Origin: Pseudokordiimonas caeni
GTDB taxonomy: Bacteria > Pseudomonadota > Alphaproteobacteria > Sphingomonadales > Kordiimonadaceae
Reading direction: 5' to 3'
Length of the DNA: 64,000 nucleotides
Assembly (NCBI RefSeq): GCF_026719705.1
Contig: NZ_JAPPRR010000001.1
Location: 496,001-560,000, forward strand
In this document: piece after piece, positions 1 to 8,568 of the stretch
How the letters are laid out: each line of letters begins with the position of its first letter
Numbering within the stretch: the first letter of the stretch is position 1
Notes under the pieces: model-generated
Database searches by the model: none
What the model saw: only the letters and a program-made list of their open reading frames with translations
What the model was told of the DNA's origin: nothing
Translations under genes and position numbers: made by a program

Positions 1-17
1 TGTGCCAAAATGGGACA
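1..17. promoter_or_regulatory. Palindromic site, same family as the array at 10.93-11.00 kb
   Basis: TGTGCCAAAATGGGACA is a near-perfect dyad (TGT.CCA / TGGGACA arms). It matches three sites at 10933-11002 that sit upstream of a sigma-54 promoter. As there, it lies just beyond the 3' end of a minus-strand gene (moaE). If the layout is the same, the target promoter lies to the left, outside the window. The binding protein is unknown. Confidence 0.5.
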
Positions 18-36
18 CAAATGTGGCAGCGGCCAC

Positions 37-516
37 CTATTTCTGCACTTTTTTGCCCTTTTCCCAGCGGGCGGCGTCGGTGTCGTCCTCTGCCTTCGCT
101 TCGACCCATCCACCGGCCGTGTTTCGGTGGCTTTCCTTCTTCCAGAAGGGGGCGCGGGTTTTCAGATAATCCATCAGGAAATCGGCGGCCTCGAACGCTG
201 CACGGCGGTGGGCCGACGCGGTGACAACGAGCACGATGGGATCACCCGGCGTGAGGCGGCCATGGCGGTGGATCACCCGCACGCCGTCGAGCGGCCAGCG
301 CTTGCAGGCATCCTCAGCAATGGCGGTCAGCTCGCGCTCCGTCATGCCCGGATAATGTTCAAGCGTCATGGCTTCAAGGTCGCCGGTCAGGTCGCGCACG
401 AGGCCTGTGAAGCTGACAACAGCGCCGATGTCGGTGCGGCCAGCGGCGAGGGCGGCGACTTCGGCACCGGTATCGAAGGCTTCCGCCTGAACGCTGACGC
501 TTGGGGTGGCGGCCAT
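37..516 (-). CDS. moaE: Molybdopterin synthase catalytic subunit MoaE
   Basis: Large subunit of cytoplasmic molybdopterin synthase, which moves sulfur from the MoaD C-terminal thiocarboxylate to precursor Z (cPMP) to form the molybdopterin dithiolene. The 159-residue length is normal. The C-terminal signature is present: a Lys in 'DYLKTRAPFWKKE' (about residues 117-129) corresponds to the family's catalytic lysines, and 'HRHGRLTPGD' is the usual central motif. It begins 4 bases after the moaD stop, so it is the last gene of the run uvrC-pgsA-moaD-moaE on this strand. No moaA, moaC or moaB is in view. Confidence 0.95.
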   Translation of the reverse strand: MAATPSVSVQAEAFDTGAEVAALAAGRTDIGAVVSFTGLVRDLTGDLEAMTLEHYPGMTERELTAIAEDACKRWPLDGVRVIHRHGRLTPGDPIVLVVTASAHRRAAFEAADFLMDYLKTRAPFWKKESHRNTAGGWVEAKAEDDTDAARWEKGKKVQK

Positions 517-520
517 GGGC

Positions 521-772
521 TCAGCCCCCCGTCACCGGCGGGAAGAAGGCAATCTCACGGGCACCCTCAACCGGGGCGTCGAAATCCACATGCACCTGAT
601 CGCGGGCGACACGGATGGCGGCGGTGTTGGCAAGCGCCTCGCTGTGGCCCTCGCTGCGGGTGGAAAGCCAGCGGGCAAGATCCGCGATGGTGACGATATC
701 GGTCGGCACATCAAGCGTTTCCTCGCCATAGCCGACCCGTTCCCGCAGGGAAGCGAAATAGAGGATCAGCAT
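521..772 (-). CDS. moaD: Molybdopterin synthase sulfur-carrier subunit MoaD
   Basis: Small ubiquitin-fold sulfur carrier of 83 residues, partner of the adjacent moaE. The start chosen is the ATG opening 'MLILYFASLRERVG', the normal MoaD N-terminus; the frame stays open further upstream, but only inside pgsA. The protein ends in 'PPVTGG', the required C-terminal Gly-Gly that is adenylated by MoeB and thiocarboxylated. The ATG lies 5 bases past the pgsA stop, so translation is probably coupled. Confidence 0.93.
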   Translation of the reverse strand: MLILYFASLRERVGYGEETLDVPTDIVTIADLARWLSTRSEGHSEALANTAAIRVARDQVHVDFDAPVEGAREIAFFPPVTGG

Positions 773-776
773 GACA

Positions 777-1331
777 TCACACCATGTGGCGGAGGCCGGT
801 CCGCAGATAGTCGTAGCCGGTGTAAAGCGTGAGGATCGCCGCGATCCAGAGGCCGACAAGGCCGAGCTCCTGCGCGGGCAGGCCGAGCGCGGCGGCGCCT
901 TTCGTCCAGCAAAGCGCACCAAGCGCCACCATCTGAACGGTGGTTTTCCATTTTGCGAGCCGGGTGACGGGGACGCTGACATGCAGCCCGGCCAGAAACT
1001 CGCGCAGGCCCGAGACCAAAAGCTCGCGGCACATGATGATTACGGCAGCAATCACATGGACGCCCGATACCCAGTCGGCCGCCACCACCATCAGGAGGAT
1101 GGCGCCCACCATCAGCTTGTCGGCGATGGGATCCAGAAACTGGCCAATTTTCGACACGCTGCCGGTGGCGCGGGCCAGATAGCCGTCGAAAAAGTCGGTG
1201 ATGCCGGCAAGCGTGAAGGAAACAAACGCAATATGACTGCCCAGCCGCTCATCTTCCATGAAGAAGCTGGCGATCAGGATCGGGATCACGATGATCCGCG
1301 ACATGGTCAACAGGTTGGGCAGGGTCCACAT
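777..1331 (-). CDS. pgsA: CDP-diacylglycerol--glycerol-3-phosphate 3-phosphatidyltransferase
   Basis: Inner-membrane enzyme that makes phosphatidylglycerophosphate from CDP-diacylglycerol and glycerol-3-phosphate, the committed step to phosphatidylglycerol. The CDP-alcohol phosphotransferase signature DGx2ARx8Gx3Dx3D is complete in 'DGYLAR...G...DPIAD'. Several hydrophobic segments follow. The ATG at 1331 gives a protein starting 'MWTLPNLLTMSRI', as PgsA proteins do (184 residues); an in-frame TTG ten codons earlier is less likely. It lies between uvrC (84 bases upstream) and moaD. Confidence 0.93.
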   Translation of the reverse strand: MWTLPNLLTMSRIIVIPILIASFFMEDERLGSHIAFVSFTLAGITDFFDGYLARATGSVSKIGQFLDPIADKLMVGAILLMVVAADWVSGVHVIAAVIIMCRELLVSGLREFLAGLHVSVPVTRLAKWKTTVQMVALGALCWTKGAAALGLPAQELGLVGLWIAAILTLYTGYDYLRTGLRHMV

Positions 1332-1415
1332 GAAGGTGCGGCTTTCGGAATCGAGGGCCAAACTGGCTGCTACCTTACTCGTTCCGCCGCGTGCGTCAAC
1401 AGATGCAACAAAAGG

Positions 1416-3272
1416 TTATCGATCGTGAAAATGATCGTAGATTGCCTGCGCCATGGCGGCGGAGATGCCGTCGACGCTCATCAGGTCGCGCACGTCGGCG
1501 CCTGCCACGGCCTTGGCAGAGCCGAAATGGTGCATCAGCGCCTTCTTGCGCTTCGGCCCGATGCCCGGCACGCCATCAAGCGGTGACTTGACGATATCGC
1601 CCGCGCGGCGCGCCCGGTGGCTGCCGATGGCGAAGCGGTGCGCCTCATCGCGCAGGCGCTGCAGGTAATAAAGAACCGGATCATTGAGGGGCAGGGTGAA
1701 GGTATCGCGCCCCGGCATATGGAACTGCTCGCGTCCGGCGTTCCTGTCCGGTCCCTTGGAGATGGCGACAAGCGCTACGTCGCTCACGCCCAGTTCCTCC
1801 AGCGTTTCAGCAACGGAAGAAAGCTGACCCTTGCCGCCGTCGATCAGTACGAGATCGGGCCAGTGGCCGCGCTCGCGGTTCTCGTCTTCCTTCAGGAGCC
1901 GGGCAAAGCGGCGGGTCATCACCTCGCGCATCATGCCGAAGTCGTCACCAGGGGTGAGGTCTTCGGACTTGATGTTGAACTTCCGGTATTGGTTTTTCAT
2001 GAAGCCTTCGGGCCCGGCGACGACCATGCCGCCCACGGCATTGGTGCCCTGGTTGTGGCTATTGTCGTAAACCTCGATCCGCTCCGGCGGGGCGTCGAGG
2101 TCGAAAAGCTCGGCAACGCCTTCCAGAAGCCGAGTCTGGCTGGCGCTTTCAGCGAGCCGCCGGTCGAGCGCTTCGTTGGCGTTGCGGATGGCTTCCTTCA
2201 TCACGTCGGCCTTGCGCCCGCGCTTCGGGATGGCGATTTCCACCCGCCGCCCGGCGTGGGTCGACAGCGCGTCGGTCAGAAGCGCCATTTCAGGCATGTC
2301 GTGGGAGACGAGCACCTGCCTTGGCACCGGCTTGTCGGCATAGAATTGCCCGATGAAGGCTTCAAGCACCTCGCCGATGCCTTCTGTTTTATCGTGGCGC
2401 GGGAAATAGGCGCGGTGGCCCCAGTTCTGGCCGTTCCGGTAGAAGAACATCTGGATACCGATCTGGCCGCCCTTTTCGGCTGCCGCAATCACATCGGCCT
2501 CGTCCACCATGGCATTGACCATGCTCTGATGGCTCTGGATCTGGGTGAGGGCACGGAGGCGATCCCGGAACACGGCAGCGCGCTCGAAATCGAGCGCATC
2601 GCTTGCTTCCTGCATGGCTTCGGCAAAGCGTTTCTGGATATGGCTGGTGCGACCCTCAAGAAAGGCGCGGGTTTCCTCCACCATATCGGCATATTCGCTG
2701 GCGCTGACCTTGTTCACGCACGGCGCGGAGCAGCGTTTGATCTGATGGAGCAGGCAAGCCCGGCTGCGGCCTTCGAGCATGCTGTCGCTGCAGGAGCGCA
2801 ACTGGAACACCTTCTGCAGGGTATTGAGTGTCTCGTTCACGGCAGAGGCGCTGGCGAAGGGTCCATAATAGCGGCCCTTGTTGCGCCGGGCGCCCCGGTG
2901 TTTCGAAATCTGCGGCCAGGCGTGATCCTCGCGCAGCAGAATATAGGGGAAGGATTTGTCATCCTTCAGAAGAACATTATAGGGCGGGCGGTAGCGTTTG
3001 ATGAGCGAGGCTTCAAGGAGCAGTGCCTCAGCCTCCGTGCGGGTGGTGACAAACACCATCGACCGCGTGGCGGATACCATGCGCTGGATGCGGATGATCA
3101 GCTGGTCGAACCGGGTGTAGCTTGTTACCCGTGCCTTGATGTTTTTCGCCTTGCCGACATACAGAACATCGCCATTCGCATCGAACATGCGATAGACCCC
3201 CGGCTGGGTCGGGGCTGTCTTCAGGTGACGCTTGATGGTGGCAACGCCGTCGTTTTCGATCACAGGTGTCAT
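1416..3272 (-). CDS. uvrC: Excinuclease ABC subunit C
   Basis: Dual-incision nuclease of nucleotide excision repair; it acts on UvrB-DNA complexes in the cytoplasm. Domains in order: GIY-YIG nuclease ('GVYRMF' and 'YVGKAKN', about residues 20-100), a Cys-rich segment, a UVR UvrB-binding motif ('[15 protein letters not shown]', about residue 205), the RNase-H-like endonuclease ('YDNSHNQG', 'LIDGGKGQL') and a C-terminal helix-hairpin-helix pair ('[13 protein letters not shown]', '[10 protein letters not shown]'). The ATG at 3272 gives 618 residues; a TTG ten codons upstream is possible. It leads the run uvrC-pgsA-moaD-moaE. I see no clear GTTC-N7-GTTC SOS box in front. Confidence 0.96.
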   Translation of the reverse strand: MTPVIENDGVATIKRHLKTAPTQPGVYRMFDANGDVLYVGKAKNIKARVTSYTRFDQLIIRIQRMVSATRSMVFVTTRTEAEALLLEASLIKRYRPPYNVLLKDDKSFPYILLREDHAWPQISKHRGARRNKGRYYGPFASASAVNETLNTLQKVFQLRSCSDSMLEGRSRACLLHQIKRCSAPCVNKVSASEYADMVEETRAFLEGRTSHIQKRFAEAMQEASDALDFERAAVFRDRLRALTQIQSHQSMVNAMVDEADVIAAAEKGGQIGIQMFFYRNGQNWGHRAYFPRHDKTEGIGEVLEAFIGQFYADKPVPRQVLVSHDMPEMALLTDALSTHAGRRVEIAIPKRGRKADVMKEAIRNANEALDRRLAESASQTRLLEGVAELFDLDAPPERIEVYDNSHNQGTNAVGGMVVAGPEGFMKNQYRKFNIKSEDLTPGDDFGMMREVMTRRFARLLKEDENRERGHWPDLVLIDGGKGQLSSVAETLEELGVSDVALVAISKGPDRNAGREQFHMPGRDTFTLPLNDPVLYYLQRLRDEAHRFAIGSHRARRAGDIVKSPLDGVPGIGPKRKKALMHHFGSAKAVAGADVRDLMSVDGISAAMAQAIYDHFHDR

Positions 3273-3655
3273 ATCCAGACCAGACAGGAAGTGCGGTGGC
3301 AATACTGGCGTCTGGCGCGCCGGGAATCAATGCTGCGGAACCGACTTTGATTCGTCCAAAAAGATTTCCACGAATCCTGTGGATAACCATGTGGGCAACT
3401 TTGGTTCTGTCGCCGCAACGCCGCTGTAATACTGGGGTGAGAGCGGATTGCCCATTTTTTGTGCATTGTAGTTAAGTATTTGAAATCATTGGGTCAAGGT
3501 CCTATTTCGCCCCGCGCCATATTAAAATAAAAATGGCATCTTGCCTGACCATATGGGCTGTGGCAGCGCGCGATTCGGTGTGCACAACTTGGGCACCCGG
3601 AATCCGCTCAAAGCGTTGAAAAGCCGAAATATTACCGAACTGTTAAGTATTGATG
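3273..3655. other. AT-richer intergenic region between uvrC and folB
   Basis: No convincing gene. It should carry the uvrC promoter on the minus strand (TTGACC and TACAAT elements occur near 3465-3510 but not at ideal spacing). It holds one DnaA box (3378-3386) and five GANTC methylation sites (3324, 3349, 3372, 3572, 3600; about 1.5 expected). Two copies of GTTAAGTATT with a following TGA lie near 3471 and 3642, about 170 bases apart. Composition is clearly lower in GC than the neighbouring genes. Confidence 0.5.
3378..3386 (+). promoter_or_regulatory. Consensus DnaA box
   Basis: TGTGGATAA is an exact match to the DnaA 9-mer, placed about 110 bases upstream of the uvrC start. A single box does not make an origin; it could be a regulatory DnaA site or chance. 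Confidence 0.35.
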
Positions 3656-4090
3656 TCAGCTTGGACGGTGGCGTTCGATCTCGACGCCGACGCTGAGGGC
3701 GCCTTCAACCGCTTCGAGCTTTTCCACCTTCACGCGCGCGCCGATCACCCTCGGGTCGACGAGGCAGAGGTCGGCGATTCGTTCGGCAAGGGTCTCCACG
3801 AGGTTGATGTGACCGGCTTCCAGAATGGTCTGGATGCCCTTCACGATCTCGTTGTAGCAAACGACGTTGGCGAGCTGGTCTTCGTGATGTTCCAGCGTTT
3901 CCTTCACCGAAAGATCGACATTGAGGCGGATGCGCTGGCGCGCACCTTTCTCGTGGGCCCAGACGCCGATTTCAGCCGAGGTCTCATAATCGCGGACAAA
4001 GACATGGCGCACGCCGCGGGTGGCGTCGGCGTAGGGCAGGCGCAGCACGTTCGCAAGCGGGTTCGATTTGGGCATTGCCTCGTCGGCCAT
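3656..4090 (-). CDS. folB: Dihydroneopterin aldolase FolB
   Basis: Cytoplasmic folate-pathway enzyme that cleaves 7,8-dihydroneopterin to 6-hydroxymethyl-dihydropterin and glycolaldehyde. The FolB fold is visible: 'VFVRDYETSAEIGVWAHEKG', then 'VNLVETLAERIA'-type text (here 'INLVETLAERIADLCL', about residues 95-112) and the C-terminal 'VKVEKLEAVEGALSVGVEI'. The start is the ATG at 4090, which has GGAGAG five bases upstream; an in-frame TTG at 4105 would overlap the preceding SDR. Only one base separates it from the SDR stop, so the two genes are surely co-translated. About 144 residues, slightly longer than usual at the N-terminus. Confidence 0.92.
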   Translation of the reverse strand: MADEAMPKSNPLANVLRLPYADATRGVRHVFVRDYETSAEIGVWAHEKGARQRIRLNVDLSVKETLEHHEDQLANVVCYNEIVKGIQTILEAGHINLVETLAERIADLCLVDPRVIGARVKVEKLEAVEGALSVGVEIERHRPS

Positions 4091-4091
4091 G

Positions 4092-4862
4092 TCAGCTCTC
4101 CACAATGTCAGGGGTCTGCCATGCCAGATGCTGGCCCCCGTCGAGCGCCAACATTTGCCCCGTCATGGACGGAGTCTCAAGCAGAAACCGCACGCTCGCA
4201 CAGATTTCATCAAGCGTGGGGCCATGGCCGAGGGGTACTTTTGCGGCCTCGTGGTCGAAGGTTTCCCTTGTCTGATGGATGCTTGGCAGTACCGGGCCGG
4301 GGCCGATCGCATTCACGCGAATGTGCGGGGCAAGCGCTTGTGCTGTCGTCTGCGTCAGCGTCCAGAGCGCGGCCTTTGAAGCTGTGTAGGACATGAAGGT
4401 GGGATTGAGCCGCCAGACGCGCTGGTCGATCAGGTTGATCACATTGCCCTTCATACCGGATGGTAACGCAGCGGCAAGGGCCTGCGTCAGCAGCAGCGGT
4501 GCGAGCGTGTTGACCGAAAGATGCGCCTGCCAGCTTTCGGTCGTCAGCGTGCCGATGTCATCGGGTTCAAAAAGCGACGCATTGTTGATGAGGATATCGA
4601 TGGGGCGGGCAAGGGCTGTCGCTGCGTCGGGTATCAGTCTTGATACCGCTGCAGCATCGGCAAGGTCACCCTGCACGATGGCGGCAATACCACCTTTTTC
4701 GCGGATGAGGGCAGCGGTTTCCTCAGCGCCGGCAAGCCCTGATTCGCGGCAGTGCAGGGCAACGGCATGACCGTGGGAGGCGAGATCAAGCGCGACGGCG
4801 CGGCCGATGCGCTGGCTCGCGCCCGTTACAAGGGCGGCCCCTTTTCCCATCACTGTCGTCAT
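4092..4862 (-). CDS. Short-chain dehydrogenase, pteridine-reductase (FolM)-like
   Basis: Classical SDR of 256 residues. It has the 'TGASQRIGRA' NAD(P) motif at the N-terminus, 'NNAS' near residue 93, the catalytic 'YTASK' near residue 158, and 'NAIGPGPVLPS'. The Arg in 'SQRIG' (TGxxxRIG) is typical of the pteridine reductase / FolM subgroup, and the tight coupling to folB supports a dihydropterin or dihydrofolate substrate. The role is inferred; the enzyme could act on another carbonyl substrate. ATG start with GGGAG upstream. Confidence 0.8.
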   Translation of the reverse strand: MTTVMGKGAALVTGASQRIGRAVALDLASHGHAVALHCRESGLAGAEETAALIREKGGIAAIVQGDLADAAAVSRLIPDAATALARPIDILINNASLFEPDDIGTLTTESWQAHLSVNTLAPLLLTQALAAALPSGMKGNVINLIDQRVWRLNPTFMSYTASKAALWTLTQTTAQALAPHIRVNAIGPGPVLPSIHQTRETFDHEAAKVPLGHGPTLDEICASVRFLLETPSMTGQMLALDGGQHLAWQTPDIVES

Positions 4863-4900
4863 CGTCCGGCTCCCTGCCTTGGTCTCGCTGAGGTAAGGCT

Positions 4901-5839
4901 TCAGTAGCCGGTGTCAAGGTCCAGAAGGTTTTCCGGTCGCTCGCCGCGTTCGATCCGGGCGATATTGCGGGCCACATATTCGGCCGCGGTATGGGGCCGT
5001 GTGATTGCCGCCACATGGGGCGTGACGATGATCTTCTCGTGCTCCCACACCGGATGATCCACCGGCAAGGGTTCAACCGGGAAAACATCAAGCATGGCGC
5101 CCGCCAGATGGCCGCTGTCGAGCGCGGCGATCAGGTCTTCAATCACGATAAGGCCGCCGCGTCCGCCGTTCACGATAGCTGCCCCTTTCGGAAGTTCGGC
5201 CAGTGTTTCGGCTTCCAGAAGCCCCTTCGTTTCGGGCGTCTCGGGCAGGAGGCACAGAAGGATATCGGTGGCGCGCAGGAAGGGGCGGAGGCCCTCGTCG
5301 CCGTGATAGAGCGTGCGACCGGGCTCCGGCGCGCGTTCCCGGCGCGTCCAGCCGCTGATCTGGTAACCGAAAGTGGAAAGTGTGTCAGCCACCACATGGC
5401 CGAGCGTGCCGTACCCCATGATGCCGACACGAACGTGCGAAGCCGCAGGGGCGAATACACGGGCCCATTTGCCGTGGCGCTGCGCCATGATGAGCTGCGG
5501 CAGTTGCCGGTGGAACATCAGGGTCGCCATGGTCATATATTCGCTCATGCCTTCATGAAGAGCGTCGTCCCCCATGCGGATGATCGGCACATTGCGGGGC
5601 AGGTCGGGGTCGCGCATCAGATGGTCGATCCCCGCGCCCAGCGAAAAGATGGCCTTTATATTGGGATAGCGCGCCAGAAGGCCGGGTTCGGGCTCCCAGA
5701 CAAAGGCATAGGCGGGGCCGTCCTCGGGGCTGCCCCAGTCGGGGTTGCCGCGAAAGTCGACGCCCGGTATCGCCGCCTGCACGGCATGGCGCCAGGCATC
5801 GTGGGGATAGCCATCCAGATAGAAGAGAATCCGTGTCAT
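4901..5839 (-). CDS. D-2-hydroxyacid dehydrogenase, glyoxylate/hydroxypyruvate reductase A type
   Basis: NAD(P)-dependent reductase of 2-oxoacids, probably glyoxylate or hydroxypyruvate, in the cytosol. The 312-residue length fits the GhrA subgroup. 'VGIMGYGTLG' (about residue 138) is the Rossmann motif. The catalytic Arg ('NGGRGG'), Glu ('DVFPVEPLP') and His ('TPHVAA') appear in family order. ATG start with GGGAGG eight bases upstream. It stands 38 bases from the SDR-folB pair and may be transcribed with it. Substrate not determined. Confidence 0.88.
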   Translation of the reverse strand: MTRILFYLDGYPHDAWRHAVQAAIPGVDFRGNPDWGSPEDGPAYAFVWEPEPGLLARYPNIKAIFSLGAGIDHLMRDPDLPRNVPIIRMGDDALHEGMSEYMTMATLMFHRQLPQLIMAQRHGKWARVFAPAASHVRVGIMGYGTLGHVVADTLSTFGYQISGWTRRERAPEPGRTLYHGDEGLRPFLRATDILLCLLPETPETKGLLEAETLAELPKGAAIVNGGRGGLIVIEDLIAALDSGHLAGAMLDVFPVEPLPVDHPVWEHEKIIVTPHVAAITRPHTAAEYVARNIARIERGERPENLLDLDTGY

Positions 5840-6012
5840 CTTGCCTCCCGTTCAGACGAGGGCAGTGTGCCATGCGGCGGCCAAGGGATGAAAGTCCTTT
5901 TCTCCCCGGGAAAACGGTGAAATTGGGCTTGAAACCAGCCCGCAAAGACGGTATCCAGCGCCCCGGATGGATTGCCTTGCCGGCGGGCGTTTGCCACGGG
6001 CGAGTCTTTCCC

Positions 6013-6041
6013 TTGCAATTTGGGTGCTCTCCTCTTATGGT
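6013..6041 (+). promoter_or_regulatory. Probable sigma-70 promoter of rpmF
   Basis: TTGCAA (6013-6018), 17-base spacer, TATGGT (6036-6041); this would start rpmF mRNA about 90 bases before its ATG. The remainder of the 299-base gap 5840-6138 shows no gene and also holds the promoter of the divergent dehydrogenase. Confidence 0.5.
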
Positions 6042-6138
6042 GCGCGCCTCGAATCGAGTGGTGCACGGATAGCGTGGGCCGCGAAACCATCAAGGGACGC
6101 CCCGAGGCGATGCCCTCTGAGCGGAAAAGGTAGAAGAA

Positions 6139-6324
6139 ATGGCTGTACCTAAGAGAAAAACGACGCCGTCCCGCCGTGGCATGCGCCGTTCGCACGACGC
6201 CCTGAAGGCGATCAACGTGCAAGAAGACTCGCACACCGGCGAGTACAAGCTGCGTCACCATATCGATCTGAAAAGCGGTATGTATCGTGGCAAGCAGATT
6301 CTGGAGCCCAAGGGCGACTACTAA
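6139..6324 (+). CDS. rpmF: 50S ribosomal protein L32
   Basis: Small basic structural protein of the large ribosomal subunit, 61 residues. The N-terminus '[20 protein letters not shown]' is diagnostic. The zinc-binding cysteines found in some L32 proteins are absent, as usual in alphaproteobacterial forms. It is a monocistronic gene here: own promoter upstream, strong intrinsic terminator 20 bases downstream, and no plsX next to it. Confidence 0.97.
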   Translation: MAVPKRKTTPSRRGMRRSHDALKAINVQEDSHTGEYKLRHHIDLKSGMYRGKQILEPKGDY

Positions 6325-6344
6325 GTCCAGCCCGGCTTCGGCTC

Positions 6345-6382
6345 AAAAAAACCCGGCAGGTCTTTTTCCTGCCGGGTTTTTT
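6345..6382 (+). terminator. Intrinsic terminator of rpmF
   Basis: A 10-bp GC-rich stem ACCCGGCAGG / CCTGCCGGGT with a 7-base loop, extended by A and T runs on each side. Because A and T runs flank both sides it could work in both directions. Confidence 0.9.
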
Positions 6383-6425
6383 GTGTTTAATCGACCCCGC
6401 AACATCCAAGCCGGGAGGAACCCCC

Positions 6426-7208
6426 ATGCGCTTCCGTTTCATAGCACCCATAGCCGCACTCCTCACCATCGCCTGCACGGAGACAAACACGATCACCGGG
6501 CGGGACCAGTTCCTGATGATCCCCGCAAGCCAGGATGCCGCCCTCGGCCTTGAGGCCATGAAGGAAGTGAAGCAGTCGGTGAAGCTCGTGAAGGGCAAAC
6601 CCGCCGAGCGCGTGGCGCGGATCGGCAAGCGGATCGCGGCGATGTCGGATCGGCCCGACATGCCGTGGGAATTTGTGGTGATCGATGAAGACGTGCTGAA
6701 CGCCTGGGCGCTGCCGGGCGGCAAGATCGCAGTTTACAAGAAGATGCTCGACATGATGGAAAGCGACGACCAGCTTGCCGCCGTGCTCGGTCACGAGATC
6801 AGCCACGCGGTGCTGCGTCACGGGGCGGAAAGCCTGTCGCGCGCCCAGGCCCAGAATATGGCGATCGCCGGCCTAGGCATGGCGGTTGGCGCCTACACCA
6901 AAAGCGGTGAGACCGCGCAACTGGCGGCGACGCTTGCAGGTGTGGCGGCGCAAGGCTTTGTGGCGCTGCCCCACAGCCGTGCGATGGAGCTTGAAGCCGA
7001 CGATATCGGCACCCGCTATATGGCCCGTGCGGGCTACGACCCCCGCGCGGCGGTGACGCTGTGGCAGAAGATGCAGAAAATGAAGGAAGGTTCGGGCGGC
7101 CAGCCCCAGTGGCTTTCGACCCACCCGACTGACCAGCAGCGTATCGACCGCCTGTCGGCCAAGATGGGCGACTATCTGGCTGAATATCAGCGGGCGAAAA
7201 AATCGTGA
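6426..7208 (+). CDS. M48-family metallopeptidase lipoprotein
   Basis: Zinc metallopeptidase, probably a periplasmic lipoprotein taking part in envelope protein quality control, like LoiP/BepA-type proteins. The ATG at 6426 follows GGAGG and starts a lipoprotein signal with lipobox 'LTIAC' (Cys17). Catalytic 'HEISH' is at residues 123-127; the third ligand Glu is probably in 'AMELEADDIGTRYMARAGYDP'. 260 residues, a single peptidase domain with no TPR extension. The stop overlaps the next gene by four bases. Substrate unknown. Confidence 0.9.
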   Translation: MRFRFIAPIAALLTIACTETNTITGRDQFLMIPASQDAALGLEAMKEVKQSVKLVKGKPAERVARIGKRIAAMSDRPDMPWEFVVIDEDVLNAWALPGGKIAVYKKMLDMMESDDQLAAVLGHEISHAVLRHGAESLSRAQAQNMAIAGLGMAVGAYTKSGETAQLAATLAGVAAQGFVALPHSRAMELEADDIGTRYMARAGYDPRAAVTLWQKMQKMKEGSGGQPQWLSTHPTDQQRIDRLSAKMGDYLAEYQRAKKS

Positions 7209-7720
7209 GCCTGATCACCGCTGCCTACGCCCGCCAGATGGCGGCCTATAATGCCTGGCAGAACGGATCGCTCGTGAAAGCCGCCGACGGGCTGACGGAT
7301 GAAGCGCGCAAGGCCGACCGCGGTGCCTTCTTCGGCTCGATCGCGGCAACGCTTAGCCATATCCTCTGGGCAGACCAGATATGGCTCAGCCGCTTTGGCG
7401 CGGTGGAGCCGCCCGCTGCGCCCGGCATCGCGGGCTCTGCTGCTGCTCATCCTGATTGGGAAGCCTATAAGGAAAAGCGCGCCGTTATGGACGAAGTGGC
7501 GAAAGACTGGGCCGCCACGCTCGGCGACGACTGGCTGAAAGGCGACCTTGAATGGTATTCGGGCCTTCTGAAGGCCAATATCACCAAGCCCCGCGCGCTT
7601 CTTGTCGCCCATATGTTCAACCATGCCACCCATCACCGGGGGCAGGTGCATGCCATGCTGACGGCAGCGGGCGCCAAGCCGGACGACACCGACCTGATGC
7701 TGATGGCGATGGTGGAATAG
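7205..7720 (+). CDS. DinB-family (DUF664-like) four-helix protein
   Basis: Cytosolic metal-binding four-helix-bundle protein of the DinB/YfiT superfamily. The three histidines expected for the metal site are visible: 'LSHILWAD' near residue 51 and 'HATHHRGQ' near residues 140-147. The GTG start overlaps the M48 stop (GTGA), so translation is coupled to the peptidase. Family members include thiol-dependent enzymes and proteins of unknown role; nothing here fixes the reaction. 171 residues. Confidence 0.85.
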   Translation: MSLITAAYARQMAAYNAWQNGSLVKAADGLTDEARKADRGAFFGSIAATLSHILWADQIWLSRFGAVEPPAAPGIAGSAAAHPDWEAYKEKRAVMDEVAKDWAATLGDDWLKGDLEWYSGLLKANITKPRALLVAHMFNHATHHRGQVHAMLTAAGAKPDDTDLMLMAMVE

Positions 7721-7723
7721 GGC

Positions 7724-8563
7724 CTAGCCCCAATCTAATCCGATATCGACGGCTGGGGCTGATTGGGTCAGCCGCCCGACTGAGATGAAATCGACGCCGG
7801 TTTCGGCAATCGCGCGGATGGTGGTGAGGTTCACGCCGCCAGATGCCTCGAGCGGCACACGGCCCGCATTGAGGGCCACGGCCTTGCGGAGTGTGTCTGG
7901 CGTCATGTTATCCAGAAGGAGGCTGGTGGCACCTGCCGCGATGGCTTCCTCGGCCTGATCCAGCGTATCGCACTCCACCTGAATTTTCGCCTGCCCGTGC
8001 GCCTTGGCGCCTTCCACGGCTTTGGTCACGCTGCCGGCAACCGCGATGTGATTATCCTTGATGAGGACAGCATCGAAAAGCCCCATGCGGTGGTTGACCC
8101 CGCCGCCCATCAGCGTGGCATATTTGGCAAGCTTCCTGAGGCCCGGAATGGTCTTGCGGGTGTCCAGAAGCCGCGCCTTCGTGCCCTCGATCCTGTCTAC
8201 ATAGGTGCGCGTCAGCGTGGCGATGCCCGATAGGTGCTGCAGGATATTGAGCGCGGTGCGCTCGGCCGACAGGAGCGCGCGGGCCTTGCCCGAGATGCGG
8301 ACGAGCGCAGTGCCTGCCGGCACCTTGTCGCCGTCCTTCACCAGAAAATCGAGTTTCGCTTCAGGGTCCAGCCGGTGGACGATGGGGGCCACAAGCGGCA
8401 GGCCGGCGATCACCATGTCTTCCCGCGCATTCATGGTGGCGGTCAGCATGGCGTCAGCCGGGATCGTGGCTTCAGCCGTTACGTCGCCCGTGGCGATATC
8501 CTCGGCGAAGGCGGCGTCGATGAAGGCGTCAATCTCGGCCTGCGTCAGCGGAAAGGCGGACAT
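7724..8563 (-). CDS. nadC: Nicotinate-nucleotide pyrophosphorylase (carboxylating)
   Basis: Quinolinate phosphoribosyltransferase, which converts quinolinate and PRPP to nicotinate mononucleotide in de novo NAD synthesis. Signatures: 'ERTALNILQHLSGIATLT', 'DTRKTIPGLRKLAKYA', 'HRMGLFDAVLIKDNH', 'EVECDTL'-type text ('VECDTLDQAEEA') and 'LEASGGVNLTTIRAIAETGVDFISVG'. 279 residues, full length. The ATG has GAGG five bases upstream and begins 5 bases after the nadA stop. It converges on the DinB gene with only three bases between the stops. Confidence 0.96.
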   Translation of the reverse strand: MSAFPLTQAEIDAFIDAAFAEDIATGDVTAEATIPADAMLTATMNAREDMVIAGLPLVAPIVHRLDPEAKLDFLVKDGDKVPAGTALVRISGKARALLSAERTALNILQHLSGIATLTRTYVDRIEGTKARLLDTRKTIPGLRKLAKYATLMGGGVNHRMGLFDAVLIKDNHIAVAGSVTKAVEGAKAHGQAKIQVECDTLDQAEEAIAAGATSLLLDNMTPDTLRKAVALNAGRVPLEASGGVNLTTIRAIAETGVDFISVGRLTQSAPAVDIGLDWG

Positions 8564-8568
8564 ATGCC

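Noticed and set aside
1617-3350. 577-codon plus-strand ORF opposite uvrC
   Set aside because: Antisense shadow of a complete uvrC; the translation lacks recognisable domains. Long antisense frames are common at this GC content; similar ones lie opposite smc, the NCS2-like permease and ccrM.
3378-3386. Replication origin at the DnaA box
   Set aside because: Only one box, no cluster and no dnaA, hemE or parAB nearby.
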